Below are positions 42,337 through 50,364 of a DNA stretch of 64,000 bases, one piece after another. Both the position numbers and the translations under genes were made by a program. Every line of letters begins with the position of its first letter. Positions within the stretch are counted from its first letter, which is position 1. The DNA comes from Nonomuraea aurantiaca (GTDB lineage: Bacteria > Actinomycetota > Actinomycetes > Streptosporangiales > Streptosporangiaceae), in contig NZ_JAIWNB010000001.1 of NCBI RefSeq assembly GCF_020215705.1, positions 186,001 through 250,000 of the forward strand, written 5' to 3'. The notes under the pieces are model-generated. The model worked only from the letters and a program-made list of their open reading frames with translations. It was not told the origin of the DNA and made no database searches.

Positions 42337-42531
42337 ATGTGTCAGCACCAGCCTCGGTGCCCATCCGCATACGCCTGCGACCGCGAGGCCGCGCGCCTGG
42401 TGGCCTTCCATCCCGAGCAGGGGTGGGGTCTGCTGTGCAACGGCGTGGTGGTCTTCGAGGACCACGGTGAGATCCTGCCTGACGGGCGTAGCGTCCCCGC
42501 CCACTATTGCCACTACGGACGGGCAGCATGA
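42337..42531 (+). CDS. DUF5999 family protein
   Basis: 64 aa: CQHQPRCPSAYACDREAARL, VAFHPEQGWGLLCNGVVVFE, DHGEILPDGRSVPAHYCHYG. I recognise the CQHQPxCP...HPEQGWxLLCNGVVxFEDxGELLPDG pattern of DUF5999, a small Streptomyces/Streptosporangiales family of unknown function. ATG 42337 is preferred because AAGGA lies six bases upstream (the ATG at 42331 is too close). Its stop overlaps the next start (ATGA), so it is coupled to the ATP-binding protein. Confidence 0.85.
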   Translation: MCQHQPRCPSAYACDREAARLVAFHPEQGWGLLCNGVVVFEDHGEILPDGRSVPAHYCHYGRAA

Positions 42532-43124
42532 ACCAGCACTCCGGATCCGCGCTCATGAACGAGACCACGCTCCTGCCGGACGAGCCGGGGGACACGGTCG
42601 TGTCCCGGAACGGTCACACCCCGCTCTGGGACCGCCTCAAGGCCGGCATCCGGCGCGTCGGAGAGCTGGTCACCGGCTCCACCCACCTGCCCGGTATGGA
42701 GGTCGCCTCCTGGTCGCTTTCCCCGGGCATGTCCTCGGTGCCGCAGGCGCGGCGTCTCACCCGTGCCCGTCTCGCCGCATGGGGGCTCGATGAGCTGGCC
42801 GAGGTCGCCGAGCTCCTGGTCAGCGAGCTCGTCACCAACGCGTTGCGCCATGCGCCAGGACCGCACCGGCTCACTCTCTACACCAGTGACGGCCTGCTGC
42901 GCGGCGAAGTCGAGGACGCGGGCAGCGCGCCGCTCTACCTCCACCAGGCCGGGCCGGGCGACGAGCATGGCCGCGGACTGGACATGATCGACCTGCTGGC
43001 CTGCTGCTGGGGCAGCGAATCCACGCCCAGGGGAAAGACCGTCTGGTTCGAACTCTCCGCGGACTGCGCCGCGAAGCCGGGCGGGTTCAGTCCTTCGCCG
43101 CACAAGTCGGCGCATCACCGGTGA
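42528..43124 (+). CDS. Anti-sigma-factor-like ATP-binding protein (HATPase_c_2)
   Basis: 198 aa. The Bergerat ATPase motifs are seen: VAELLVSELVTNALRHAPGP (N-box), LRGEVEDAGSAPLYL (G1), DEHGRGLDMIDLLACCWGSE (G2), GKTVWFEL. These are the traits of RsbW/SpoIIAB-like serine kinases, which bind sigma factors or anti-anti-sigma factors. The first about 60 residues are a variable linker. It is coupled to DUF5999 by a 4-bp overlap, an arrangement frequent in Streptomyces. Confidence 0.88.
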   Translation: MNQHSGSALMNETTLLPDEPGDTVVSRNGHTPLWDRLKAGIRRVGELVTGSTHLPGMEVASWSLSPGMSSVPQARRLTRARLAAWGLDELAEVAELLVSELVTNALRHAPGPHRLTLYTSDGLLRGEVEDAGSAPLYLHQAGPGDEHGRGLDMIDLLACCWGSESTPRGKTVWFELSADCAAKPGGFSPSPHKSAHHR

Positions 43125-45183
43125 GCACGCCTTCCACGCCGAGTCTGGCTCCGTCCCGGAAGGCCGCCGCGAACGCCCGATTCCCCAGTGTGCCGCGGGC
43201 CTGCTCCGCGCAGCGCTCGTGCCATCTCGCGTGGTACCACAGCCGAGTCGGTGAGGCGTCCGCCGCCTGCCACAGCGAGTGCGCCGCCCCCAGCATCCGG
43301 GCGGCCTCTTCATGGTCCCCACGCGCACCGGCGATCCACGCCAGCACCTCCAGGCACTGCGTGAGGCACCAGCGGTCGTTGATCTCTTCGGTGAACTCGG
43401 CGGCCGCCCTCACCAGCGCGTCGGCCCGGGGGTAGTCACCCAGGTTCCACACGGCGATACCGACCGCCAGCTGGGCGTACCCGCGGGACACCACCATGTG
43501 ATGGGCCTCGCACAGCGCCAGAAGCTCCTCGCCCAGCCGAACGGCCCGCTCCGGGTTCTCGATCGAGCCGTACACGGCCGCGTAGTACAGGTTGAGCACG
43601 ACGCCGTGAACGTCTCCGGCGGCCCTGAAGAGGGCGAGCGACTCCTCCAGGAGCGCGAGGCCACGTTGGGTGTCACCCGTGGAGAACGCGGCGACACCCG
43701 AGGTCCGGATGGCGAACGGCAGGACATCCTCGTTCCCCGGTCGCCGGGCGATGAGATGGCATTCCTGAAGTCTCGGCACCGCCGCCGCCAGGTCGCCCTG
43801 GCGCAGGGCGAGCATGCTGTCCACCCAGAGCGCTGTCGCCCGCGCGCCGTCCGGCGTACGCATCAGCTCCAGGGCACGCTCCAGCCAGTAGCGGCCCTCG
43901 GTGAGTGCACCGGCCAGGAGCCAGAAGCACCACAGCCCCGACGCCGTGTCGAGCCCCACGCGAGCCAGGCGTGGCTCATTGAGACACATTTCAAGCGCGA
44001 CGCGAATATTGGGAAGTTCCTGGCGCAGGAGCACGTATCGCTCGGCCTGGTCCGGGACGATCTCGTCGATCCGGTTCCGGTCGACCAGATCCCGGTAGTG
44101 GTCGATGTAGCGCCGGCACAGGACGCGCTTCTCGGCGGGCGTCAACTGCTCGCACCCGTACGCGCGGATGCTCTCCAGCATGCGATACCTGAGGCCGGCC
44201 TCCCACCGCTCACAGACCAGGATCGACTTGTCCACCAACCCGGTCACCAGATCGATCATCTCGGCGGGGGAGATCCCTTCGCCCGAGCACACCGCCTCGG
44301 CGCCCTCCAGGTCGACCCCGCCCGGGAACATCGACAGCCGGGTCCACAGCCGCCGCTCCTCCGGTGAGCACAGGCGGAAGCTCCAGTCCATGGTCGCGCG
44401 CAGCGTCTGATGGCGGGGCAGCGCGGCCGGGCTCCCCGTCGCCAGCACCTCGAAACGCTCGTCCAACTCGCGCGCCAGCTGTTCCAGGGGCAGAGCGCGC
44501 AGTTGCACCGCGGCCAGCTCGATCGCCAGCGGGATCCCCTCCAGGCGCTGGGCCAGTCGCGCGACGGTCGCCGCGTTGCTCGTATCCAGGGAGAAACCGG
44601 GCGCCACGCTCGCCGCCCGCTCCACGAAAAGGCGTACCGCATCGTGCCGGGCGATGTGGCTGAGGGGGCGGCTCGCGCCCGGCACGGACAGCGACGAGAC
44701 CTGCAGCACCTGCTCGCCGTACACACTCAGCGTCTGCCTGCTGGTCGCCAAAATCCGGACCCGGGGAGCGCTCCGCAGCAGCCGGGCCACGAAACGGGCG
44801 CAGTCGTCGAGCAGATGCTCGCAGTTGTCCAGGACCAGCAGCATCCGCTTGTCCGACAGGTGGTCCACCAGCGCCGTCATGGGGTCGGATCCCGCCTCGC
44901 GCAGCCCCAGCGCTCCGGCGACGACCGGTTCCAGCAAGTGGCCGGCCTCCAGGGTGGCCAGCTCGACGACCTCGACGCCGTCCTTGTAGGTGCCCTGAAG
45001 GGTCTCCGCGACCTGGTGCGCCAGCCGGGTCTTGCCGACCCCGCCGGTGCCGGTCAGGGTCAGCAAGCGGGCCTGGGACAGCCCTCTCCTGGCCGCGGCC
45101 AGCTCGCGCCTGCGCCCGACGAAGCTGGACCCTTCCATGCGAGGACGGGCCCGGACCGTACGACCGCGCTCTGCCTGGATCAT
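43087..45183 (-). CDS. STAND/AfsR-like ATPase-TPR protein without a DNA-binding domain
   Basis: 698 aa, closely related in layout to the regulator at 39783-42104: EGSSFVGRRRELAAARRGLS, TLTGTGGVGKTRLAHQVAET, MLLVLDNCEHLLDDCARFVA, LATSRQTLSV, IPLAIELAAVQLRALPLEQL, LVDKSILVCERWEAGLRYRM, then TPR-like helices. It stops after NRAFAAAFRDGARLGVEGVL with no LuxR or other HTH. So an ATP-driven switch exists without a visible output domain; a partner may supply it. The 3' end overlaps the ATPase gene at 42528 by 38 bp, tail to tail. Confidence 0.88.
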   Translation of the reverse strand: MIQAERGRTVRARPRMEGSSFVGRRRELAAARRGLSQARLLTLTGTGGVGKTRLAHQVAETLQGTYKDGVEVVELATLEAGHLLEPVVAGALGLREAGSDPMTALVDHLSDKRMLLVLDNCEHLLDDCARFVARLLRSAPRVRILATSRQTLSVYGEQVLQVSSLSVPGASRPLSHIARHDAVRLFVERAASVAPGFSLDTSNAATVARLAQRLEGIPLAIELAAVQLRALPLEQLARELDERFEVLATGSPAALPRHQTLRATMDWSFRLCSPEERRLWTRLSMFPGGVDLEGAEAVCSGEGISPAEMIDLVTGLVDKSILVCERWEAGLRYRMLESIRAYGCEQLTPAEKRVLCRRYIDHYRDLVDRNRIDEIVPDQAERYVLLRQELPNIRVALEMCLNEPRLARVGLDTASGLWCFWLLAGALTEGRYWLERALELMRTPDGARATALWVDSMLALRQGDLAAAVPRLQECHLIARRPGNEDVLPFAIRTSGVAAFSTGDTQRGLALLEESLALFRAAGDVHGVVLNLYYAAVYGSIENPERAVRLGEELLALCEAHHMVVSRGYAQLAVGIAVWNLGDYPRADALVRAAAEFTEEINDRWCLTQCLEVLAWIAGARGDHEEAARMLGAAHSLWQAADASPTRLWYHARWHERCAEQARGTLGNRAFAAAFRDGARLGVEGVLTGDAPTCAAKD

Positions 45184-45256
45184 GATGTGTTCTGGCCGTC
45201 CGAGGCGTGCTGACGCGCGCCGACGTGCGATGCCACCTCAGTCATGGCTGCTCCAG

Positions 45257-45343
45257 CGGCTCAGGCTTTCGTGATCCTCATGCCGTCAGGGCTGAGCCGT
45301 CATCAATCAGATTATGCCCGGACCGTTTCCACCGCACCGGTGG
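45257..45343. other. Intergenic region with two inverted repeats
   Basis: CGGCTCAG (45257-45264) pairs with CTGAGCCG (45292-45299); CCACCG-CAC-CGGTGG spans 45329-45343. They lie between the divergent STAND gene (start 45183) and the AlkZ-like gene (start 45395). Otherwise nothing recognisable was seen in 45184-45394. Confidence 0.3.
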
Positions 45344-45394
45344 CCTCTCGGGGGGCTAGGGGAACTGTCGTAGCGCCGGTGTAGAAGTGAACCC

Positions 45395-46579
45395 GTGACG
45401 ATCCAGCTGACCTGGCCCCAGATCCTCGCCTGGCGGCTCCGCAGGCAGTTCGTGAGCGCTGCCGACGGGAGCGACGCGGTGGCGATCGCGCGCCGATTGT
45501 GCGGCGTGCAGACCCAGGTCGCCTCCTCGGCGCAGCTGGCCGTGGCCGTGCGGAGCGCCCGGCCCGACCCGGGCGGGATCGGCCGGGCGCTGTGGGAGGA
45601 GCGCACGCTGGTCAAGACGTGGATCATGCGCGGCACCCTGCACCTGCTGCCCGCCGACGAGCTGGCCGACTACTGCGCGGCGCTGGCCACGCTGCGGACC
45701 TGGGAGAAAGGCTCCTGGCAACGGGGCCACGGCGTCACGGCCGCGGAGATCGCCGCGATCATCGAGGCCGTCCCCGAAGCGCTGCGAACGTCCCGGGCAG
45801 CATCCCCCGGCCTGACCGGGGAGGTATCCCCAAGCTCCGCCCTGACCGGGGAGGTATCCCCGAGCCCGGCGCTGACACGGGAGGAGCTGGTCGAGGCCGT
45901 CGTCGAGGTCACCGGTGACGAGCACCTGCGTGCGGCGCTCACCTCGGGCTGGGGAGCCCTGCTCAAGCCGCTCGCCCGGCTCGGCGAGCTCTGCTACGGC
46001 CCGCCCCGCGACGGCAGGGTGACCTTCACCGCCCCCCGCGGCTGGCTGCCCGGCTGGCCGTCGGAGCTGCCGCCGCACGAGGAGGCCGGCGTACGGCTGG
46101 CCCGGGCCTTCCTCGGCGCGCACGGGCCGGCGACGCCCGAGATGTTCGACACCTGGCTGTTCGGGGGCGTGGCCAGGAAGGCGGTGATCAAGGGGTGGTT
46201 CCGCGACCTGGCTCCGGAGCTGACCGAGGTCGAGACCGATGACGGGCACACCCTGCTCGCCCTGACCGAGCAGCTCGACGACCTAGCCGCCACCGAGCCG
46301 TCCGAGGATGTGCACCTGTTGCCGGGCTTCGACCAGTACATCCTGGCCGCTCCCCGCACCCTCACACCGCTGCTGCCCGCCGCCGTCAAACCCAAGGTCA
46401 GCCGCCAGGCAGGCTGGATCTCGCCGGTCATCGTGCACCGTGGGCGGGTCGCGGGGGTGTGGGAGGCCAAGAACGGCCGGGTCACGACCGACCTGTTCGA
46501 GCCCGTGCCCGAAAGCCTGCTCGACGCCGCGATCTCCCGCGTCCGCCCCCTCCTCGCCCGCACCCCGCCCGAGGACTGA
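45395..46579 (+). CDS. AlkZ/YcaQ-family winged-helix DNA glycosylase candidate (HTH_42)
   Basis: 394 aa of the winged-helix DNA-binding family that includes the interstrand-crosslink glycosylase AlkZ. LAWRLRRQFVSAADG, then CGVQTQVASSAQLAVAVR with Q39-T-Q41, which matches the QxQ catalytic motif of Streptomyces AlkZ (YcaQ has QxD). Then LVKTWIMRGTLHLLPADELA, and at the end LLPGFDQYILA and SPVIVHRGRVAGVWEAKNGR. A repeat-bearing loop (residues about 139-160) interrupts the family pattern. Repair of alkylated or crosslinked DNA is inferred from the motif. GTG 45395. Confidence 0.78.
   Translation: MTIQLTWPQILAWRLRRQFVSAADGSDAVAIARRLCGVQTQVASSAQLAVAVRSARPDPGGIGRALWEERTLVKTWIMRGTLHLLPADELADYCAALATLRTWEKGSWQRGHGVTAAEIAAIIEAVPEALRTSRAASPGLTGEVSPSSALTGEVSPSPALTREELVEAVVEVTGDEHLRAALTSGWGALLKPLARLGELCYGPPRDGRVTFTAPRGWLPGWPSELPPHEEAGVRLARAFLGAHGPATPEMFDTWLFGGVARKAVIKGWFRDLAPELTEVETDDGHTLLALTEQLDDLAATEPSEDVHLLPGFDQYILAAPRTLTPLLPAAVKPKVSRQAGWISPVIVHRGRVAGVWEAKNGRVTTDLFEPVPESLLDAAISRVRPLLARTPPED
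45811..45870. repeat. 30-bp in-frame tandem repeat, two copies
   Basis: Units at 45811-45840 and 45841-45870 start CCTGACCGGGGAGGTATCCC; a weaker third copy begins at 45871. Each has the symmetric core GGGGA-GGTA-TCCCC. They encode a ten-residue repeat (LTGEVSPSSA, LTGEVSPSPA) in the AlkZ-like protein. Confidence 0.85.
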
Positions 46580-46749
46580 CGGCGGGTGCGGGCTGGGAAC
46601 ACCGGCCGTTGGCGTGGGGTGTGGGCTTGGGATCGTTGGCTGTCGAGCCGCACTGCCTGGGCCATGGAGGCGGTAGGCGCCCAGTGCGACGTGATCACGG
46701 CGTCCCAGACCCCAAGGGGATACGCGGTCTTGAGGGGATACTTGACGGT

Positions 46750-47598
46750 ATGTTGCGCACCTTCCGCCAAGTCGATGTCTTCACCGCCACGCCATACCAG
46801 GGCAACCCGCTCGCGGTGGTCCTCGACGGCGATGGCCTGAGCACCGAGGAGATGCAGAGGTTCGCCCACTGGACGAATCTCTCCGAAACCACCTTCGTCC
46901 TGCCCCCCACTACTCCCGGCGCCGACTACCGCGTGCGGATCTTCACCCCGACGAGCGAGCTGCCCTTCGCCGGGCACCCCACGCTGGGCACCTGCCACGC
47001 CTGGCTGGAGAACGGAGGCACGCCGAAGGAGCCGGAGACGGTCGTGCAGGAGTGCGGCGCCGGGCTGGTGACGTTGTGCAGGACGGATGGCGGACTGGCG
47101 TTCGCCGCGCCCGCGCTGCTGCGGTCGGGCCCGGTGGAAGAGCCGCTCGTCGAGCGCATCGCGGGCATGCTGGGCATCGGCCGCGACGAGATCGTCGACG
47201 CCGAGTGGGCCGACAACGGGCCCGGCTGGGTGGCGGTGCTGCTGCGGAGCGCGGACGAGGTGCTCGCGCTGCGCCCCGGGCCGATCGACATCGACCTGGG
47301 CGTGGTGGGTCCCTACCCGCCGGGGTCGCCGCTCGCGATCGAGCTGCGGGCGTTCTTCCCGGTCAACGGCAGTACGGTCGAGGATCCGGTGACGGGCAGC
47401 CTGAACGCCTCGGTCGCCCAGTGGCTACTGCGCACTGGCCGCGTCACTGCCCCCTACGTGGCGGGCCAGGGCACCGTGCTGGGCCGCGCCGGACGCGTCC
47501 ACATCACCACGGGCCAGAGCCCCAAGGACGGTCAGGAGCCGGCGGTCTGGGTGGGCGGCTCCAGCGTCACGTGCGTTGTCGGCCAGGTCGAACTGTGA
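46750..47598 (+). CDS. PhzF-family isomerase/epimerase
   Basis: 282 aa: FRQVDVFTATPYQGNPLAVV, LSTEEMQRFAHWTNLSETTF, YRVRIFTPTSELPFAGHPTL, GSTVEDPVTGSLNASVAQWL. The catalytic Glu in LSETTF, FAGHPTLG and DPVTGS loops are standard for PhzF. In phenazine producers it isomerises DHHA, but no other phenazine genes are here, so the substrate is unknown. ATG 46750. A 104-bp duplication repeats its last codons downstream (47520-47728). Confidence 0.9.
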   Translation: MLRTFRQVDVFTATPYQGNPLAVVLDGDGLSTEEMQRFAHWTNLSETTFVLPPTTPGADYRVRIFTPTSELPFAGHPTLGTCHAWLENGGTPKEPETVVQECGAGLVTLCRTDGGLAFAAPALLRSGPVEEPLVERIAGMLGIGRDEIVDAEWADNGPGWVAVLLRSADEVLALRPGPIDIDLGVVGPYPPGSPLAIELRAFFPVNGSTVEDPVTGSLNASVAQWLLRTGRVTAPYVAGQGTVLGRAGRVHITTGQSPKDGQEPAVWVGGSSVTCVVGQVEL

Positions 47599-47728
47599 GG
47601 CGCACGCTGCCACCGGGCCGGAGCAAGGGCGGCGGTCAGGAACTGGTGGTTCGGGTGGGCGGGTCCGGTGTCACGTGCGTGGTCGGCCAGGTCGGAGCGT
47701 GAATCGCACGCTGTCACCGGGCCGGAGC
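47520..47728. repeat. 104-bp degenerate tandem duplication at the phzF/pxpC boundary
   Basis: GGCCAGGTCG at 47581 recurs at 47685, and CGCACGCTG with CACCGGGCCGGAGC at about 47601-47624 recurs at about 47705-47728, all 104 bp apart. The second copy reads GQELVVRVGGSGVTCVVGQV, a worn copy of the PhzF C-terminus, and it also serves as the 3' end of the convergent pxpC gene. So both genes' ends lie inside a duplicated unit. Confidence 0.75.
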
Positions 47729-48750
47729 TGGGCGGCGATCGGCAGGTCCGCCTCCCGCACCACGCCGATCACCGGGTAGCCGCCGGTCGGTGGGTGGTCG
47801 GCGAGGAAGACGATCGGCTGCCCGCTCGGCGGCACCTGCACCGCTCCCGTCACCATGCCCTCACTGGGCAGCTCACCCTCGCGCGCCCGCGTCAGTTCCC
47901 GGCCGCGCAGGCGTACGCCCACGCGGTTGCTGTCCTGGCTCACCTCGTACGGCTCGGCGCAGAGCTCGGCGAGTGCGTCTGGCGCGAACCAGTCGTCGCG
48001 CGGTCCCGGCACGATCCGCAGCACGGCAGGCGGCGGCTCCCCAGCGGGGGCCAGATCCACCGAGATCTCCACCAGGCCTCCCGAGCCGCCCACCGGGAGC
48101 ACGGTCCCCTGGCGCAGCGGCGCTGGGCCGAGCCCGGACAGCGAATCCGTGGAACGGCTGCCGAGCACCGGCTCGACGGCGATCCCGCCCCGCACGGCCA
48201 GATAGGTCCGCAACCCCCATATGGGCGCCCCGAACCGCAGCTCACTCCCGGCCGGAACCCAGAACGGCACATTCATCCCGGCCCCCAGGGTGGGCGGGCG
48301 CCGGGCCCCCACGGGACCGGACGAGCGCCCGGCCTCAACGGTGACGGGCGAGCGCCCGGTCTCCACGGGAACGGTCCTTCGCCCAGTCTCGACGGGCACG
48401 GGCGAAGGCCCGGCCGCCTCGGCGTCCGTCGAAGGTTCGGGTCCCACGGTGGTGGGCGAAGGCCCGGCCTCCGGCGAAGGCCCGGATCCCCCGGTGGTGG
48501 GGGAAGGGCCGGTCAGTGGGCAGGGGGCGCCCGTGACCGCGACCCAGGCGCCCGAGTGGAACTTCAGTCGCGCCCCTCCGTACGTCAGCTCGATCCCCGC
48601 CGCCGTCTCCGGGTTGCCGACGAGCCGGTTGCCCAGCCGCAGGCTCGCCTCGTCGGCCGCGCCGGAGCGGGGTACGCCCAGGTGCGCGTAGCCGTGGCGG
48701 CCCAGGTCCTGGACGGTCGCGTAGGGGCCCGGCGCGAGTACTTCGATCAT
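47671..48750 (-). CDS. pxpC: 5-oxoprolinase subunit PxpC (biotin-dependent carboxyltransferase family)
   Basis: 359 aa versus about 290-310 for the family. LAPGPYATVQDLGRHGYAHL, GVPRSGAADEASLRLGNRLV, AGIELTYGGARLKFHSGAWV, and later RTYLAVRGGIAVEPVLGSRS, GELPSEGMVTGAVQVPPSGQ, ADHPPTGGYPVIGVV are the KipA/PxpC core. With PxpA and PxpB it hydrolyses 5-oxoproline with ATP. The extra length, residues about 82-150, is a 27-bp repeat expansion (see 48299-48505). The ATG overlaps the pxpB stop. Confidence 0.92.
   Translation of the reverse strand: MIEVLAPGPYATVQDLGRHGYAHLGVPRSGAADEASLRLGNRLVGNPETAAGIELTYGGARLKFHSGAWVAVTGAPCPLTGPSPTTGGSGPSPEAGPSPTTVGPEPSTDAEAAGPSPVPVETGRRTVPVETGRSPVTVEAGRSSGPVGARRPPTLGAGMNVPFWVPAGSELRFGAPIWGLRTYLAVRGGIAVEPVLGSRSTDSLSGLGPAPLRQGTVLPVGGSGGLVEISVDLAPAGEPPPAVLRIVPGPRDDWFAPDALAELCAEPYEVSQDSNRVGVRLRGRELTRAREGELPSEGMVTGAVQVPPSGQPIVFLADHPPTGGYPVIGVVREADLPIAAQLRPGDSVRFTLRPGRPRT
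48299..48505. repeat. 27-bp in-frame tandem repeat in pxpC, about eight copies
   Basis: Units begin at 48299, 48326, 48353, 48380, 48407, 48434, 48461 (an 18-bp short copy) and 48479. The best conserved pair starts CGCCCGG(C/T)CTC. Each full unit gives nine residues such as SPVPVETGR, RTVPVETGR, SPVTVEAGR. All unit lengths are multiples of three. Confidence 0.88.
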
Positions 48751-49481
48751 GCCGGCTCGAACCGTACGCGGGTCCCGGGCCGGAACAGTGACGGCGGGTC
48801 GGCGTCGACGTCCCAGATCCGCGTCGCCGTACGGCCCAGCAGCCGCCACCCGCCCGGCGAGGCCGTGGGGTAGATCGCGGAGTAGGGGCCGGCGATCGCC
48901 ACGGAACCGGCGGGCACCGACGTGCGCGGCGTCGCCAGCCGTGGCAGATGGAGCGCCGGATCCAGCCCGGTCAGATACGCGAACCCCGGCGCGAACCCCA
49001 GCCAGCCCACCACCAGCTCCCGCCCGGTGTGCCGCGCGATCACGTCGTCCACCGACATCCCGGCCAGCTCGGCCACGGAATCGAGATCCTCCCCGTCATA
49101 GACGACAGGAATGACCACGACCTCCGGCCCGCCCCCGGACGAAACCTCGCCAGGCTTCCAATACTCGACCGATCCGGCAGGCTTCCGGGGCTCGACGGGC
49201 TCGGCAGGCCGCCGGGAATCGAGCGCGTCGCCAGGCTTCCGGGATTCGAGCACCTTGCCAGGCTCCCCGGGATCGAGCGCCTCGCCGAGCAGTTCGTCGA
49301 GCCGCGACCGCAACCGGCCCTGGTCCGCCCCAGGCGCCACCACCAGCACCGTCTCGGGCCCCGGTACGACCTCTACCACCCCTGCGGGCCGCGTGGCACG
49401 CAGCACCGCGTCGAGCCGGTGCGACACGGCCAGCGACCCCGTCTCCACGAGCAGCCCGTGCTCCCCGGCCACCCGGATCAT
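48747..49481 (-). CDS. pxpB: 5-oxoprolinase subunit PxpB
   Basis: 244 aa versus about 200-220 for the family. EVVPGPETVLVVAP, IPVVYDGEDLDSVAELAGMS, RHTGRELVVGWLGFAPGFAY, LPRLATPRTSVPAGSVAIAG, SPGGWRLLGRT are the KipI/PxpB hallmarks. Residues about 66-112 are an inserted repeat. The start overlaps the pxpA stop and the stop overlaps the pxpC start (both ATGA), so the three subunits are translationally coupled. Confidence 0.93.
   Translation of the reverse strand: MIRVAGEHGLLVETGSLAVSHRLDAVLRATRPAGVVEVVPGPETVLVVAPGADQGRLRSRLDELLGEALDPGEPGKVLESRKPGDALDSRRPAEPVEPRKPAGSVEYWKPGEVSSGGGPEVVVIPVVYDGEDLDSVAELAGMSVDDVIARHTGRELVVGWLGFAPGFAYLTGLDPALHLPRLATPRTSVPAGSVAIAGPYSAIYPTASPGGWRLLGRTATRIWDVDADPPSLFRPGTRVRFEPA
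49150..49284. repeat. 27-bp in-frame tandem repeat in pxpB, five copies
   Basis: Copies start at 49150, 49177, 49204, 49231 and 49258; consensus starts CCAGGCTTCCGGGATTCGAG. They give nine-residue units, for example ESRKPGDAL and DSRRPAEPV. The sequence is unrelated to the pxpC repeat, but the period is the same. Confidence 0.9.
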
Positions 49482-50233
49482 GCGAATGCCTGCAGGACCA
49501 CTCCCGCCTCCAGCAGCCCATCGCGTACGGCCTGCGCCAGCCGTACCGCGTCAGGTGTGTCGCCGTGCACGCAGATGGACCGGGCGGAGACCGCCACTGG
49601 GCTGCCGTCCACGGCGGTCACGTGCCCCTCGACGGCCATCCGCACGGCGCGGGCGGAGACCGCGGCGACATCGTGGATCACCGACCCGGGCTCGCGCCGC
49701 GAGACCAGCATCCCGGCCGCGGTGTACGCACGGTCGGCGAACGCCTCGGTGATCGTCGGCACGCCCTCGGCGGCGGCCGCCCCGTGCACTGCCGAGCCGG
49801 GCAGGGTGAGCACCGGCAGGGAGGTGTCATAGTCGGCCACGGCCTCGATCACCGCGGCGGCCTGCGCCTCGTCGCGGCAGATGCGGTTGTAGAGCGCGCC
49901 GTGCGGCTTGACGTAGGAGACCCGGCCGCCCATGGCCCGCGCGATGCCGTCGACGGCCGCGAGCTGGTAGAGCACCTCGGCGCAGAGCTCCTCCGGCTCG
50001 ACGTCCATCTCCCTGCGCCCGAAGTGGGCCAGGTCGCGATAGGACACCTGCGCCCCGATCGCCACGCCCCGGTCCACGGCCGCCGCGCAGGTGCGCCTGA
50101 TCGTCACCGGGTCGCCGGCGTGGAACCCGCAGGCGACGTTCGCGCTCGTGACGATGTCGAGCAGCGCCAGGTCGTCGCCCAGCCGCCAGACACCGAAGCC
50201 CTCGCCCAGATCCGCGTTGAGGTCGATCACCAT
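49478..50233 (-). CDS. pxpA: 5-oxoprolinase subunit PxpA (LamB/YcsF)
   Basis: 251 aa of normal length: IDLNADLGEGFGVWRLGDDL, LLDIVTSANVACGFHAGDPV, GVAIGAQVSYRDLAHFGRRE, VSYVKPHGALYNRICRDEAQ, VEGHVTAVDGSPVAVSARSI, CVHGDTPDAV. The NADxGE, GFHAGD and CVHGD motifs are complete. First gene of pxpABC, which salvages the dead-end metabolite 5-oxoproline to glutamate. Usually pxp genes have neighbouring transporters; none is here. Confidence 0.95.
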   Translation of the reverse strand: MVIDLNADLGEGFGVWRLGDDLALLDIVTSANVACGFHAGDPVTIRRTCAAAVDRGVAIGAQVSYRDLAHFGRREMDVEPEELCAEVLYQLAAVDGIARAMGGRVSYVKPHGALYNRICRDEAQAAAVIEAVADYDTSLPVLTLPGSAVHGAAAAEGVPTITEAFADRAYTAAGMLVSRREPGSVIHDVAAVSARAVRMAVEGHVTAVDGSPVAVSARSICVHGDTPDAVRLAQAVRDGLLEAGVVLQAFA

Positions 50234-50364
50234 GCTCCCATCATGGCGGTAGCGGCCACCTCAGCGCGACGACGGGGTCACGGACGCCCGGCCTGCGGCG
50301 AGAGGGGCGTAAACCGCGCTAGAGGGCAATGGCGGGCGATACATCGCGCGCTGGGCGGCTACCG

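Noticed and set aside
46750..47598. Phenazine biosynthesis
   Set aside because: PhzF-like proteins are widespread and no other phz genes are present.
48299..48505. Possible CRISPR array
   Set aside because: Contiguous 27-bp units, no unique spacers, inside a gene.
49150..49284. Possible CRISPR array
   Set aside because: Repeats are directly tandem, 27 bp, in frame and without spacers.
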